A DNA stretch of 64,000 nucleotides from Sphingomonas sp. NFR04 (GTDB taxonomy: Bacteria; Pseudomonadota; Alphaproteobacteria; Sphingomonadales; Sphingomonadaceae), in contig NZ_FORV01000002.1 in NCBI RefSeq assembly GCF_900114095.1, forward strand, positions 558,001 to 622,000, written 5' to 3'. Positions 25,018-35,500 of this stretch are shown piece after piece. The notes under the pieces were generated by a model. That model made no database searches and was not told the origin of the DNA. It worked only from the letters and a program-made list of their open reading frames with translations. How positions within the stretch are numbered: position 1 is the first letter of the stretch; the number at the start of each line of letters is the position of its first letter. The translations under genes were made by a program, and so were the position numbers.

Positions 25018-26634
25018 TCAGTTCTGGTGCGCCTGCTCGCGGGTGCCCGGCATCGCTGCCGGGAGGCGCAGGGTGAGCATATCGGGGGCGATCACCAGGC
25101 CGCCGCCCAGCTCGCGCGCAAGGTTGCGTGCCAGCCGCAGCGCGAAGCCGGTGCCGAGCAGCGTGCCGTCCTCGTCCTGCTCGTCGTCGATGCCGAGCAC
25201 CGCCTCGCCGGGATAATGTCCCAACGCGCGCGGCCGCGCGATGATGATCGCGACATGCTGCTCGCCATCCTGCGCGAAGCGGAGCTGCAGCCGCTCGTCG
25301 CGCGCGGTGGCGGAAACCAGCGTCGCCAGCAGCCGGGCGAGCAGCCGCTCGACGGCACGGCGGTCGCCCGAGACGACCATGTCCTCCTCGGGCAACAGGA
25401 TCGCCGAGCCGCGCAGCGCCAGCAATTCGCCGAGATCGGCGACGATCGCGGCAAGCAGCGGGCGCAGCGCCACCCGCCCCTCGCCCAGCGACAGCGCCGC
25501 GCTCTCGATCCGCGCGGCGAGATCGAGATCGTCGATCGCGCCGAGCAGCTCGCGCGCCTGGGCGCGGATCACCGCCGCGCGATCGCGATAGGGCTCGGGC
25601 ACCGGGCCCAGCATCTGGGTCTCGATCATCTCGGCAAAGCCGGCGATCGCATTGGTCGGCGTGCGCAGCTCGTGAACGATCTGGCGGAGCGCATCGGCTT
25701 CGAGCGGCGCGCGCGCGGGCTCGGCACGCTCGTCGGCGCGCGGGCGCCTCGCGGTGCCGCGATAGCCGGTGAAGCGGCCGGTGATCGGCTCGAAGGCCGG
25801 CAACGCCGAGAGCAGCCAGTCGCCGGCCGCATCCGATTCGCCCTCGATCGTCAGCCGGGCGTTGGTGAAGCCGGCCCGCCGCCGGAACGCGCCCGCCGCG
25901 ACGCCGTCGAGCCGACTGCCGCGCGCCAGCCCTTGCAGGTCCAGCGAGAGGCCGATCACCGGCGGCCGGCTGACGCCTTCCACCCAGCGCACGACACCCG
26001 CCGCATCGGTTTCGAACCGGAAGTTGCGGGCGCGCTCGCCGCCGGAAACCGCCGCCTTGGCGGCATCGCGATCGCGATGATAGGCCTCGATCCGCGCGAC
26101 CAGGTCCGCGACGGCGAACAGGCCCTCGGGCTCGGGCTCGGGCTCTTCCGGCACCTGCCGCGCGTCGCTGCGATGATCCGCCAAAACGAAATCGACCGGG
26201 CCGAAGCTTTCCAGCGCGCGCGTCACTGCCGGCGGCAGGTCGCGGCGGTTGCGCAGGACGTGCCGCGCACCGGGCGCAAGCGTGGGCAGCAGCGCGATCC
26301 ACTCCTGCTCGGGCAAGTGCGCCTCGCGCAGGATCGGCAGGGCCACGCTGAGTTCGTCGGTGGCAAGCAGCCGCACCAGATCGGCAGGCGGCTGCGCACC
26401 TTCCAGCGCGCGCGCGCTTGCGGCGCGGACGGTCAACGGCACCGCATGGCGGATCGAATCAAGGGCTTCGAGGGCCCGCGGCTCGGCGGGCACGCGGCAG
26501 CGGCCCAGCAGGTCGACCAGCTGCCGCCATGCCAGCGGCGCGCCACTGGCCGAGCGCAGGTCCCCGGCCAGCACCGTTTCCAGCGTATCGTCAAAGCGCA
26601 GCGGCAACGCCGTCGTCCCCCAAGGTCCTATCAC
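25018..26634 (-). CDS. Soluble sensor histidine kinase-like protein with degenerate ATP-binding domain
   Basis: The 538-aa product, from a GTG at 26634, has no membrane segment. The first 200 residues are helical and Leu-rich; about 190-310 is a PAS-like region; the HisKA helix follows with the phosphoacceptor motif HELRTPTNA (about residue 345). The C-terminal ATP-binding part is unusual: the N-box Asn is missing (ERLLARLLATLVSATA instead of NLLxNA) and no DxGxG is apparent, though a G2-like GTGFALRLARNLA remains. It is divergent from the Lrp-type gene and has no adjacent response regulator. It may act in phosphotransfer or scaffold rather than as a kinase. Confidence 0.78.
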   Translation of the reverse strand: MIGPWGTTALPLRFDDTLETVLAGDLRSASGAPLAWRQLVDLLGRCRVPAEPRALEALDSIRHAVPLTVRAASARALEGAQPPADLVRLLATDELSVALPILREAHLPEQEWIALLPTLAPGARHVLRNRRDLPPAVTRALESFGPVDFVLADHRSDARQVPEEPEPEPEGLFAVADLVARIEAYHRDRDAAKAAVSGGERARNFRFETDAAGVVRWVEGVSRPPVIGLSLDLQGLARGSRLDGVAAGAFRRRAGFTNARLTIEGESDAAGDWLLSALPAFEPITGRFTGYRGTARRPRADERAEPARAPLEADALRQIVHELRTPTNAIAGFAEMIETQMLGPVPEPYRDRAAVIRAQARELLGAIDDLDLAARIESAALSLGEGRVALRPLLAAIVADLGELLALRGSAILLPEEDMVVSGDRRAVERLLARLLATLVSATARDERLQLRFAQDGEQHVAIIIARPRALGHYPGEAVLGIDDEQDEDGTLLGTGFALRLARNLARELGGGLVIAPDMLTLRLPAAMPGTREQAHQN

Positions 26635-26707
26635 TCACGATGTGTTCATACCGCCATGCAACCCATGGTGGAAACAGTCCATTTCGGCACGTCGCAATGT
26701 GGGACAA

Positions 26708-26735
26708 TTGCGTTGAAGCGTAATTTTATTATGCT
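26708..26735 (+). promoter_or_regulatory. Candidate promoter of the Lrp/AsnC gene
   Basis: TTGCGT, a 16-base spacer and TATGCT, in an A/T-rich patch ending 47 bases before the gene. Lrp-type regulators often control themselves, so this gap (26635-26782) may also be the operator. Confidence 0.42.
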
Positions 26736-26782
26736 AGGAAGCAGCGATAAGAAACGAACCCACGCAGGAGCCCCAGAAAAAA

Positions 26783-27256
26783 ATGCGATTCGACGAGATC
26801 GACGTCCGGATCCTCGGATTACTCCAGGAAAATGGCCGCATGACCAATGTCGAGCTTGCCGAAAGGGTCGGGCTCACCGCCCCGCCCTGCCTGCGCCGCG
26901 TCCGCGCGCTGGAACAGGAAGGTGCGATCAAGGGATACCATGCAGCGCTCGATCCGAGCGCGCTCGGCTATAACCTCACCGTCTTCGCGATGGTGAGCCT
27001 GAAAAGTCAAGCCGAAAGCGATCTTCGCGCGTTCGAGCAACTGGTCGCCGAAATCCCCGAAGTGCGCGAATGTCACATGCTCAACGGCGAGATCGACTTC
27101 ATCCTGAAGATCGTCGCGCCCGACCTGCAGAGCTTTCAGACCATCCTTACGACGCGGCTGACCACCGCCCCCAATGTCGAGCACGTCAAGACGTCGCTCA
27201 CCATCCGTACCGCCAAGGCGCTGCCCGGCGTGCCGGTGCCGGAATTCAAGGGCTGA
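26783..27256 (+). CDS. Lrp/AsnC family transcription regulator
   Basis: The 157-aa protein has an N-terminal winged HTH (about 1-60: DEIDVRILGLLQENGRMTNV, LTAPPCLRRVRALEQEG) and a C-terminal RAM ligand-binding domain (about 65-150). Typical length. These proteins form octamers and respond to amino acids. It stands alone with its own terminator. The effector cannot be read from sequence. Confidence 0.93.
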   Translation: MRFDEIDVRILGLLQENGRMTNVELAERVGLTAPPCLRRVRALEQEGAIKGYHAALDPSALGYNLTVFAMVSLKSQAESDLRAFEQLVAEIPEVRECHMLNGEIDFILKIVAPDLQSFQTILTTRLTTAPNVEHVKTSLTIRTAKALPGVPVPEFKG

Positions 27257-27293
27257 CCGCCCGATCCAGCGACGTGAAAGCGGCAAGAAAAAA

Positions 27294-27324
27294 GGGGCGG
27301 TCCCGCAGGACCGCCCCTTTCTTT
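27294..27324. terminator. Bidirectional terminator
   Basis: GGGGCGGTCC-CGCA-GGACCGCCCC, a perfect 10-bp stem, flanked by A-rich sequence on the left and TTTCTTT on the right. It ends both the Lrp-type gene and the convergent gene at 27345. Confidence 0.92.
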
Positions 27325-27344
27325 CGAGCTTCCGCCCGCCGCGA

Positions 27345-28631
27345 TCAGGAAAGCGCCGGCAGGTCCAGCGCCACCATCCACAGTGCAGCGAGATCGACCG
27401 CCGGAGCCGCCTTCACCTGGCCGAAGCCGGTGCGCGCCTCGTCCTTGCGGCCGAGATTGTACAGCGCGATGCCGCGGTGCAGGTTGACGTCGTCGGTCGC
27501 AGCGCCGCCCTTCTGCAGCGCGATATCGTACAGCTCGACGGCCTTGGCATAGTCGCCCGAGGCGAGGAACGCGTCGCCGGTCTGCGCTGCCATCTTGCCG
27601 TTCGCAGCCGCCTGCGACTGCTTGATCAGCGGGGTGAGCGAGCCTTCCGACTTCGACTTGGTCTGCGCCGAGGCATAGACGCGGCCGATGTCAGCGTTGC
27701 CGGCCGGGAGCTTGCCCGCAGCACGCCCCTCATCGATCACCGCAACCGCTTCCCAGGGAAGACCGGCAGCGTTCACCGATTCGGCATAGTCGAGATAGTC
27801 GTTCTGGTCGGCGAGCACCTTGGTGGTGCGCAGCAGGCGATAGAGATCGATCCGCTGCGTCGCAGTGAGGCGGCCGCCGGCCGAGTCCGCGCTACCGCGC
27901 ATCACCAGCACGCCCCAGCGCCAGTTCTGCTTGGTCGGATAGTCGGCGATCATCTTCTTCATCCACTCCGCCGTGGCGGCGCGGTTGCCGGTGGCGTAGA
28001 CGCGCGGGATGGCGAACTGGTACCAGGCGACCGGCGGCTTCTGGCCCGAGGCCTTCACCGTCTGGATCGCGCGATCGACTTCAGCGACGGACTCGTTCGG
28101 CTTGCCGGTTGCCGCATAGGCATTGGCGAGCGCGATCGAGATGTCGAAGTCGTTGTTGCCGGCGTCGCGCGCCTTGGTCAGGTTGTCGATCGCTTCCGGA
28201 TACTTCTTCTCGTTCAGCGCCTGGTTGCCGACGATCGTGTAATATTGGCGCTTGTAGATCGGCAGCTCGTTCGGCGGCGTGCGCGGGCTGGCGATCAGGA
28301 TCGGCAGCGTCTTGGTGAGACCAGCCATGTCGTTCTGGCCGATCTGCGCGCGGGTGCGCAGATAGGCGGCATAATATTTCTCGTCGTCGTTCTGGGCGAC
28401 CTGATCGAGCGCGTCGAGCGCAGGACCGGCAGCGGCCCAGTTCTTCGCCTGCACGGCGTCCATCGCCGGCTGCGCGGCCTTGCGGAAGGCATCGCCCACC
28501 TTCAGCGCGTTGGGATCTTCCTTCGCGGCGGCGCCCTTCTTGTCCTTCTGGGCCAGCGCCGGCGTCGACACCAGCGCGGTGGAACCCAGCGCAAGCATGG
28601 CAGTCAGCGCTAGCTTCGAAACAACCTTCAT
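27345..28631 (-). CDS. Periplasmic TPR-like protein
   Basis: The 428-aa product has a signal peptide (about 1-28, ending PALAQ) and several helix pairs with tetratricopeptide-like spacing (for example NQALNEKKYPEAIDNLTKAR, GDAFLASGDYAKAVELYDIA, HRGIALYNLGRKDEARTGFG). Likely a periplasmic scaffold; no catalytic motif. GAGGAG lies before the ATG at 28631. Partner unknown. Confidence 0.75.
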   Translation of the reverse strand: MKVVSKLALTAMLALGSTALVSTPALAQKDKKGAAAKEDPNALKVGDAFRKAAQPAMDAVQAKNWAAAGPALDALDQVAQNDDEKYYAAYLRTRAQIGQNDMAGLTKTLPILIASPRTPPNELPIYKRQYYTIVGNQALNEKKYPEAIDNLTKARDAGNNDFDISIALANAYAATGKPNESVAEVDRAIQTVKASGQKPPVAWYQFAIPRVYATGNRAATAEWMKKMIADYPTKQNWRWGVLVMRGSADSAGGRLTATQRIDLYRLLRTTKVLADQNDYLDYAESVNAAGLPWEAVAVIDEGRAAGKLPAGNADIGRVYASAQTKSKSEGSLTPLIKQSQAAANGKMAAQTGDAFLASGDYAKAVELYDIALQKGGAATDDVNLHRGIALYNLGRKDEARTGFGQVKAAPAVDLAALWMVALDLPALS

Positions 28632-28888
28632 GTGAAACTCTCCTCGTCAGCCAGGCGGCGTCACGTCATCCTCTAAAGGCGCCCTGTACACCATTCAAGC
28701 GCGCTTGCCGTGCTAGAAGCACGCTGAACCACGATTGAATAAGCGCCATTGCGGTGCGGAAACGTTTGGTCCCTGACTTGGCTCCCATGCTCCCCACGCG
28801 CGCACGTACGCGCGGGCGCGGGGTTGGCAGGAGGCATGCGGGCGGCTAGAGCCATCGCAGCGTAACAAAAACCCGAAAGTCTGTTGCA

Positions 28889-31642
28889 TTGACCGACGAG
28901 ACCATGCTCGCCGACCCTTCCGACATTACCCCGATCTCGATCGTCGACGAGATGAAGACCTCGTACCTCGATTACGCGATGAGCGTGATCGTGGCGCGCG
29001 CCCTGCCCGACGTTCGTGACGGCCTGAAGCCCGTCCATCGCCGCATTCTCTATGCCGCCCAGGAAGGCGGCTATGTTGCCGGCCGGCCGTACCGCAAGTC
29101 CGCGCGCCTCGTCGGTGACGTGATGGGTAAATACCATCCGCACGGCGACAGCTCGATCTACGACGCGATGGCCCGCATGGCGCAGGACTGGGCGATGCGC
29201 GTGCCGCTGATCGACGGCCAGGGCAATTTCGGCTCGATGGACCCGGATCCGCCCGCCGCGATGCGCTACACCGAAGCGCGCCTCGCCCGCGTGGCGACGG
29301 CGCTGCTGGACGATATCGACAAGGACACGGTCGACTTCCAGGACAATTATGACGGTTCCGAAAGCGAGCCGTCGGTCCTCCCTGCCCGCTTCCCCAATTT
29401 GCTGGTCAACGGCGCGGGCGGCATCGCGGTCGGCATGGCGACCAACATTCCGCCGCACAATCTGGGCGAAGTGATCAACGCCTGCCTGGCATACATCGAC
29501 AACGGCGCGGTCACGCTCGAAGAGCTGATGGAGCTGGTGCCGGGTCCGGACTTCCCGACCGGCGCGGTGATTCTCGGCCGCGCGGGCTGCCGATCGGCCT
29601 ATCAGACCGGCCGCGGCTCGATCCTGGTGCGCTCGCGCCACGAGTTCGAGCAGCGCGGCGAGCGCCGCTCGATCGTGCTGACCGAGATCCCCTACCAGCA
29701 GGGCAAGAACGCGCTGGTCGAGAAGATCGCCGAGGCCGCCAAGGAAAAGCGGATCGAAGGCGTCAGCGACATTCGCGACGAAAGCTCGCGCGAGGGCGTG
29801 CGCATCGTCATCGACCTGCGCCGCGACGCGACGCCCGAGGTGGTGCTCAACCAGATCTGGCGGAACACCCCGGCGCAATCGAGCTTCCCGGCCAACATGC
29901 TGGCGATCCGCGGCGGCCGCCCGGAACTGCTCAACCTGCGCGACATCATCGAGGCCTTCGTCAAGTTCCGCGAGGAGGTCATCACCCGCCGCTCGAAGTT
30001 CGAGCTGGCCAAGGCGCGCGACCGTGCGCACATCTTGCTCGGCCTGGTGATCGCAGTCACCAATCTGGACGAGATGGTGAAGATCATCCGCGGCTCGTCG
30101 AGCCCGGCCGCAGCCCGCGAAGCCTTGCTCGCCCGCGAATGGCCGATCGCCGAGATCGCGCCCTATATCCGCCTCGTCGAAGCGGTGGATACCGAGGTGA
30201 CCGGCGACAGCTATCGCCTGTCCGACACCCAGGTCCGCGCGATTCTCGATCTGCGCCTGCACCGCCTGACGGCGCTCGGCCGCGACGAGATCGGCGACGA
30301 GCTCAAGGAGCTCGCCGATTCGATTGCCGAGCTGCTCGAGATCCTCGGCAACCGCGCCAAGCTCTACGAAGTGCTGCGCGGCGAGCTGGTGCTGATCCGC
30401 GACACCTACGCCACCCCGCGCAAGACCGAGATCGCCGCTGCCGCCGACGGCATCGACGACGAGGACCTGATCGAGCGCGAGGACATGGTCGTGACCGTCA
30501 CGGTCCAGGGCTATATCAAGCGCACCCCGCTCGATGCCTTCCGCGCCCAGGCGCGCGGCGGCAAGGGCCGCGCCGGCATGGCGACCAAGGACGAGGACGC
30601 GATCACCGAGCTGTTCGTCACCTCGACGCACACCCCGGTGCTGTTCTTCTCCACGCTCGGCCGCGTCTACCGCATGAAGGTGTGGCGCCTGCCCGAGGGC
30701 GGCCCCGCCACCCGCGGCCGGCCGATGATCAACCTGCTGCCGCTCGCCAATGGCGAGACCATTTCCACCGTGCTCCCGCTGCCGGAGGACGAGGACGAAT
30801 GGGCGAACCTCCACGTGATGTTCGCCACCGCCAAGGGCAACGTCCGGCGGAACAGCATGGACCTGTTCACCAACGTGCCCTCGAACGGCAAGATCGCGAT
30901 GAAGTTCGAAGGCGAGGACGAGGACGATCGCCTGATCGGCGTCGCCCTGCTCAACGAAGGCGATGACGTGCTGCTGGCGACGCGCGCCGGCAAGGCCATA
31001 CGCTTCCCGGGCGAGGACGTGCGTGCCTTCCAGAGCCGCGCCTCCACTGGCGTGCGCGGCATGCGGCTCGGCGAGGGCGACCAGGTGATGTCGCTGTCGA
31101 TCCTGCACAAGGCGGGTATCAAGGACCAGGACGAGCGCGAGGATTATCTCCGCCACGCCCCCTGGAAGGGCGAGGATGCCGATCGCGCGCCGCGCCGCAT
31201 GGAGGATGCGCGTTTCGAGGAGCTCAAGGCCAAGGAGCAGTTCATCCTCACCGTCTGTGCGAACGGCTATGGCAAGCTCAGCTCGGCCTATGAATATCGC
31301 CGCACCGGCCGCGGCGGCCAGGGCATCACCAATATCGACAACATCGCCCGCAACGGGCCGGTGGTGGCGAGCTTCCCGGCGACCAAGGGGCACCAGCTGA
31401 TGCTCGTCACCGACCAGGCCAAGATGATCCGCATGTCGCTGGGCGACCTGCGCGTGATCGGCCGGAACTCGGCGGGCGTGCGGCTGTTCAACGTCGCAGC
31501 GAACGAGCATGTCGTCTCGGCGGCACGCATCGAGGAAACCGAGGAGGAGGCCGAGGTGAATCTGGCGGATGGCGCCGTGGCAGGCGAAGCAACCCCGGAC
31601 GCCGTGCCGGGCGAAGACCTCGCCGACGGCGGCGAGGCCTGA
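28889..31642 (+). CDS. gyrA: DNA gyrase subunit A
   Basis: The 917-aa protein has the breakage-reunion domain with catalytic Tyr127 ([12 protein letters not shown]), the coiled-coil and the C-terminal beta-pinwheel with the GyrA box QARGGKGR. With GyrB it introduces negative supercoils. In the quinolone region [12 protein letters not shown], Ser88 and Asp92 (E. coli Ser83 and Asp87) are the sensitive forms. I use the TTG at 28889 because MTDET is the usual start in related proteins; an ATG at 28904 is the alternative. The C-terminus is acidic and ends DLADGGEA. Confidence 0.97.
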   Translation: MTDETMLADPSDITPISIVDEMKTSYLDYAMSVIVARALPDVRDGLKPVHRRILYAAQEGGYVAGRPYRKSARLVGDVMGKYHPHGDSSIYDAMARMAQDWAMRVPLIDGQGNFGSMDPDPPAAMRYTEARLARVATALLDDIDKDTVDFQDNYDGSESEPSVLPARFPNLLVNGAGGIAVGMATNIPPHNLGEVINACLAYIDNGAVTLEELMELVPGPDFPTGAVILGRAGCRSAYQTGRGSILVRSRHEFEQRGERRSIVLTEIPYQQGKNALVEKIAEAAKEKRIEGVSDIRDESSREGVRIVIDLRRDATPEVVLNQIWRNTPAQSSFPANMLAIRGGRPELLNLRDIIEAFVKFREEVITRRSKFELAKARDRAHILLGLVIAVTNLDEMVKIIRGSSSPAAAREALLAREWPIAEIAPYIRLVEAVDTEVTGDSYRLSDTQVRAILDLRLHRLTALGRDEIGDELKELADSIAELLEILGNRAKLYEVLRGELVLIRDTYATPRKTEIAAAADGIDDEDLIEREDMVVTVTVQGYIKRTPLDAFRAQARGGKGRAGMATKDEDAITELFVTSTHTPVLFFSTLGRVYRMKVWRLPEGGPATRGRPMINLLPLANGETISTVLPLPEDEDEWANLHVMFATAKGNVRRNSMDLFTNVPSNGKIAMKFEGEDEDDRLIGVALLNEGDDVLLATRAGKAIRFPGEDVRAFQSRASTGVRGMRLGEGDQVMSLSILHKAGIKDQDEREDYLRHAPWKGEDADRAPRRMEDARFEELKAKEQFILTVCANGYGKLSSAYEYRRTGRGGQGITNIDNIARNGPVVASFPATKGHQLMLVTDQAKMIRMSLGDLRVIGRNSAGVRLFNVAANEHVVSAARIEETEEEAEVNLADGAVAGEATPDAVPGEDLADGGEA

Positions 31643-31645
31643 GCC

Positions 31646-31999
31646 ATGGCCGACATGCCCCTCACCGCCTACAAGATCCTCACCCAGGAGCAGATGGACA
31701 CGCTCGAGCACGAACGTGTCTTCCTGGGCGCGCCGATCGACCTGGCGGACGGCTATATCCACCTCTCCACCGCCGAGCAGGCGCAGGAGACGCTGGAGAA
31801 GCATTTCGCCGGCCAGACGGGCATGTGGCTCGCCGCGGTGGATCTCGCCGCACTGGGCGACACGGTGCGCTGGGAACCCTCGCGCGGCGGCCAGCTCTTC
31901 CCCCACATCTACGGCCCGCTGCCGCTCGATGCGGTGACGGCGTACAGCGAAGTCGCGCACGAGCCGGACGGCAGCCTGCGCCTGCCGGTGGCGGGCTGA
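31646..31999 (+). CDS. DUF952 family protein
   Basis: This 117-aa protein shows the DUF952 pattern: a start like LTAYKILTQEQ, GAPIDLADGYIHLSTAEQ, and VRWEPSRGGQLFPHIYGPLP. The fold relates to ADP-ribosyltransferase-like and RNA 2'-phosphotransferase-like domains, but function is unknown. Three bases after gyrA, so co-transcribed. Confidence 0.88.
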   Translation: MADMPLTAYKILTQEQMDTLEHERVFLGAPIDLADGYIHLSTAEQAQETLEKHFAGQTGMWLAAVDLAALGDTVRWEPSRGGQLFPHIYGPLPLDAVTAYSEVAHEPDGSLRLPVAG

Positions 32000-32019
32000 A
32001 GAAAGTCTGAAAACAGCGC

Positions 32020-32048
32020 TTGACGGCGCCGGCCCCGGAACGTAATTG
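32020..32048 (+). promoter_or_regulatory. Promoter of tRNA-Glu
   Basis: TTGACG, 17 bases and TAATTG, ending 19 bases before the tRNA. The spacer contains the GC-rich stretch often seen in stable-RNA promoters of this group. Confidence 0.6.
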
Positions 32049-32067
32049 GCCGCCTCTGCCAAGCACT

Positions 32068-32142
32068 GGCCCCTTCGTCTAGCGGTTAGGACGTCGCCCT
32101 CTCACGGCGAAAACACGAGTTCGATTCTCGTAGGGGTCACCA
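32068..32142 (+). tRNA. tRNA-Glu (anticodon CTC)
   Basis: A 75-base cloverleaf: acceptor GGCCCCT/AGGGGTC, anticodon loop CTCTCAC, T-arm GAGTTCGATTCTC and encoded CCA. Confidence 0.95.
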
Positions 32143-32558
32143 AGCAGCTCTCCCAGGGCATAGCAGAATGCGTCCTAAATGGCTGCTTTCTGTGTTTTTG
32201 GTGGCATGGCCTCCCCATTCAGACATGCAGTGCGCCATCTCATGCCACGGCTTTGATGATATCGCGCCGGTCGCTTCGACGGGAGATGCCATCATCGCGC
32301 TGTCGACCGTTGCGATAAGCGCCGCGTAGATTCGCGCCACGGCTTGCAAGCCAAGCGATAGACGGGGCGGCTACCTGCTCGTGACGCCCCCGGCGGTCGC
32401 TACTGGCGGATGAGCTACTCCCGGACGACGCAGGGGCCGCGTGTGATGCGGCCCGCAAGGTAACGGCGCGAGGTCGCGTTGCCCGTCGCCTCGGTGCGGA
32501 ATAGCGCTGGCTCTCGGTTCCTGCTGTCGATTACAGTCGCAACCAGGGAGGATCGTGG
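32143..32558. other. Intergenic region before the DUF4132 operon
   Basis: I find no gene, integrase or copy of the tRNA end in these 416 bases. AAGCAGC (32142-32148) and GCTGCTT (32182-32188), followed by a T-rich stretch, could form a weak terminator for the tRNA. GGGAGG at 32546-32551 is the ribosome site of the next gene. Confidence 0.4.
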
Positions 32559-35500
32559 ATGCGGCGCTTGTTGAGTGTGATCTTTGGCGCGGGACCGCTG
32601 GCCTGGTTCAGCGATATGCGGCTGGAGAAGCACTTCGCGGCGCTTGATCAGGCCAGTCCGGGGCTGATGCGGAAGACCGTGGCATTCGTCGGCACCGGCG
32701 ATGGCAGCTCGGTCCTGTCCACGCTCGGAACGCCGGCAATCATGTCGGAATGGAAAAGCAGGCCGGGCAGATATGGCGCCGGTCCCTCCCCGGTAGTGCA
32801 CATGCTTGCTGACGGCGGTGCCGATCTCGACGTCCTGGTGCGCTTTGGTCAAGTGATGGCCGCTCTCGATCCGTTGCCGCAAAGTGGTCATTGGGGAACG
32901 TTCGGCACGAAGAATGCGCCCGACTGGTTCCGTCACGCGGTGTCGAGAGATGCTGGCAACAATCGCACCAAGGCGCTGTGCTCGGTAGACCGCCTTGCTT
33001 CCCTGGCGGTAGCGGGGGGTGCTGATATCGCCGCGGTGCTGGATGTGCTTTTCCACCCGGGCCCGGGCGTACCCTACGGGACCTATCACAGCACCGAGAT
33101 GTTCGGCGGCGTCGCCGACTGGCTGGGCTCGCACGTCGCATTGGTAACCGAACTTCAATCGAACCTCGATGCTCCGGGCCGTGTCGAACTGGCGAACGCG
33201 ATCGGCCGTTTCGATGTGGCGGAGCGCTATCTCAAGCTCCTGGTGGAATACGGAACGTCCATCGCCAAAACGGTGCGCGCAGCCGCGATGAAAGCGCTGA
33301 CGGCTGCACCGCGTGAGGCACTGATCGACGCGCTCAACGAACGATATTCGAAATCGAACCCGGGAATCCGCGCCGAACTCGTAACCTTGGCCGTCGGGGC
33401 GTTAGGGACCGGATCCGCCACGCTGCTCGAGCGCTGGGATGCTGGGGAAAAGGAGAAGCGCCCGAAGGACGCACTCACCCGCGCATTGGGCAATGTGGCG
33501 CTTGGCGAAGGTCCGAAAGCGGCGATCGGGCCATGGGAACATGGCTATGTCGCGCTTGACGGATCGACCGTCGCTGTACCGGCGCGACAACCGCTACCCG
33601 AACCGAAGCGCCTGCCCGATGCCGTCTATGATCTGTTTCGTCCGTCCATCGACAGCTATAACGCAAACCTTCGTGCCTTGCGGGAAGCGCACAGAAGCGA
33701 AAAAAATCACTGGAGCAGGACGCACCAACTAATTTCCGAAGCGGACCTCGCGATGTTCCGCGGTGTTGCGGAAGGGCGTGCCAAGACCACGAGCCGTCAA
33801 AACTGGAACCATGGAATGCGCGCCCTGCAATGGGCGAACCAATATGTGAAATGGGATGCGAGTGGCGTCGCCGCATTCTTTGCGAGCCCCGAGCTCAGCC
33901 TGCGGCACCTGATTGCAATCATTCGCCATGACACACATTGGAACTTCCTCGCGCTCCTCGGGGGTGGCTTCGGACATATTGGCGTGCAGGAACTGCAACG
34001 ACGGATCAAGACGAGCGCGGATTTCCAGATCGCAGCCGATCTATGGGTGGAGATGGGCGGCAACCCGCCCGCAGTTGAGTATCTTCAAGTCGCTTGGCAG
34101 GCCTCTCTCGCGAACGTCGACCGGGAGATTTTGTGGCCGCAGGTTGCGGGCGCCTTCGATGCGATAGACGAAGCGCTTGGCCTGGCGCCGCAGAAGCATC
34201 AGCGGGAATTGCAGTCGGCCAATGCGCTCGATCTGCTCGAGACGCTGCCAAAGGTGCCGCACCGTTACATGATCCCGCTGATGACGATCGCCACCGGATC
34301 GCAGAAGACGTTGCGGTCGCAGGCACGCAACCTGCTGAGCGGTGCGCCGGACATCGATGCGGCGATCATCGATCTACTCGGCGACGGCAAGCAGGAGGCG
34401 CGTGCGGGTGCGGCCGATTGGCTGGCCGCACGCGGCACGACATCTGGTATACCGGCAATGCGTAAGACGCTGAAAAAAGAGAAGAGCGAGATCGCGCGCG
34501 CTGCGATCATCACTGCCCTGCAAAGACTGGGTGACGACGTTTCCGACTGCTTCGATCCTGACGGGCTGTTGAAAGATGCCGAGGCGGGGCTCGCAAAGGC
34601 TTCCGCCAAGGGCCTCGAATGGTTTCCGTTCGATCTGCTGCCGCGCCTGCGCTGGCAAGACGGAAGCGCGGTCGATCCAAGGGTCGTGCGGTGGTGGGTG
34701 GTACTCGCGAACAAGCTGAAACAACCCGGGAGCAATGCGCTGCTCGACCTGTGGCTGGAGCCCCTGGCGAAGGAGGATGCGCGCCGTTTCAGCCTGTTCG
34801 TGCTGCAGAGCTGGATCGAGCACGATACCCGGCGACCCACGGAGGCGGATGCCAACGCCCATGCGGCCGCGAATGTTGACGCGATTCTGAGCCAGAACCA
34901 ACAGGCAGCGCGGCAAAACCCTCGCTATGCCGAATATTATGTGACCGACCGCGACAAGCTTTTCGCGATGTTGAAGCGCACCAAGATGAGCGAGTATTTC
35001 GGCAGCGCGAGTGACAGCAAGGGCATTCTGGCGCTGGCGACACAGGCCGAAGGCGCAGATGCGGCCGCGTTGGTGCGGAGTTTCCTGAAGGATCATGGCG
35101 CACGCATCTCGCAGGACAAGGCGCTGCTCGAGGTTCTGGCCGCAAATGCGTCGCCAGCGGCGATCCAGGTCGTGCTTTCCACCGCGAACCGCTTCAAGGC
35201 CCGTACGGTGCAAGAACACGCTGCTGCGCTGATCGAACGGATCGCCGAACGCCGGGGCTGGACGCCGGAGGAACTGGCCGATCGTACCATCCCGACGGCC
35301 GGGCTGGACGAGCGCGGCGTATGCGAGCTGGATTGCGGCGAGGGCCGCGCCTATCAGCTGGTGCTCGACGCGCAGGACGCGCTGGTGTTGCTCAACGCGG
35401 CCGGACAACCGGTGAAGGCGTTGCCCGCCCCCCGAAACGACGATGAAAAGCCGCTGATCCTGGAGGCGAAGAAGCAGGTCGCCACCGCGCGAAAGGAGCT

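Noticed and set aside
29132..29175. Quinolone-resistance change in GyrA
   Set aside because: The Ser and Asp at the two main positions are the sensitive residues.
28673..32062. 1129-codon open frame antisense to gyrA
   Set aside because: It is the mirror of the codon pattern in gyrA; its product is a His/Arg/Ala-rich string without domain features.
32068..32558. tRNA-Glu as attachment site of a genomic island carrying the DUF4132 operon
   Set aside because: I find no integrase and no repeat of the tRNA 3' end on the far side of the operon up to 42.9 kb.
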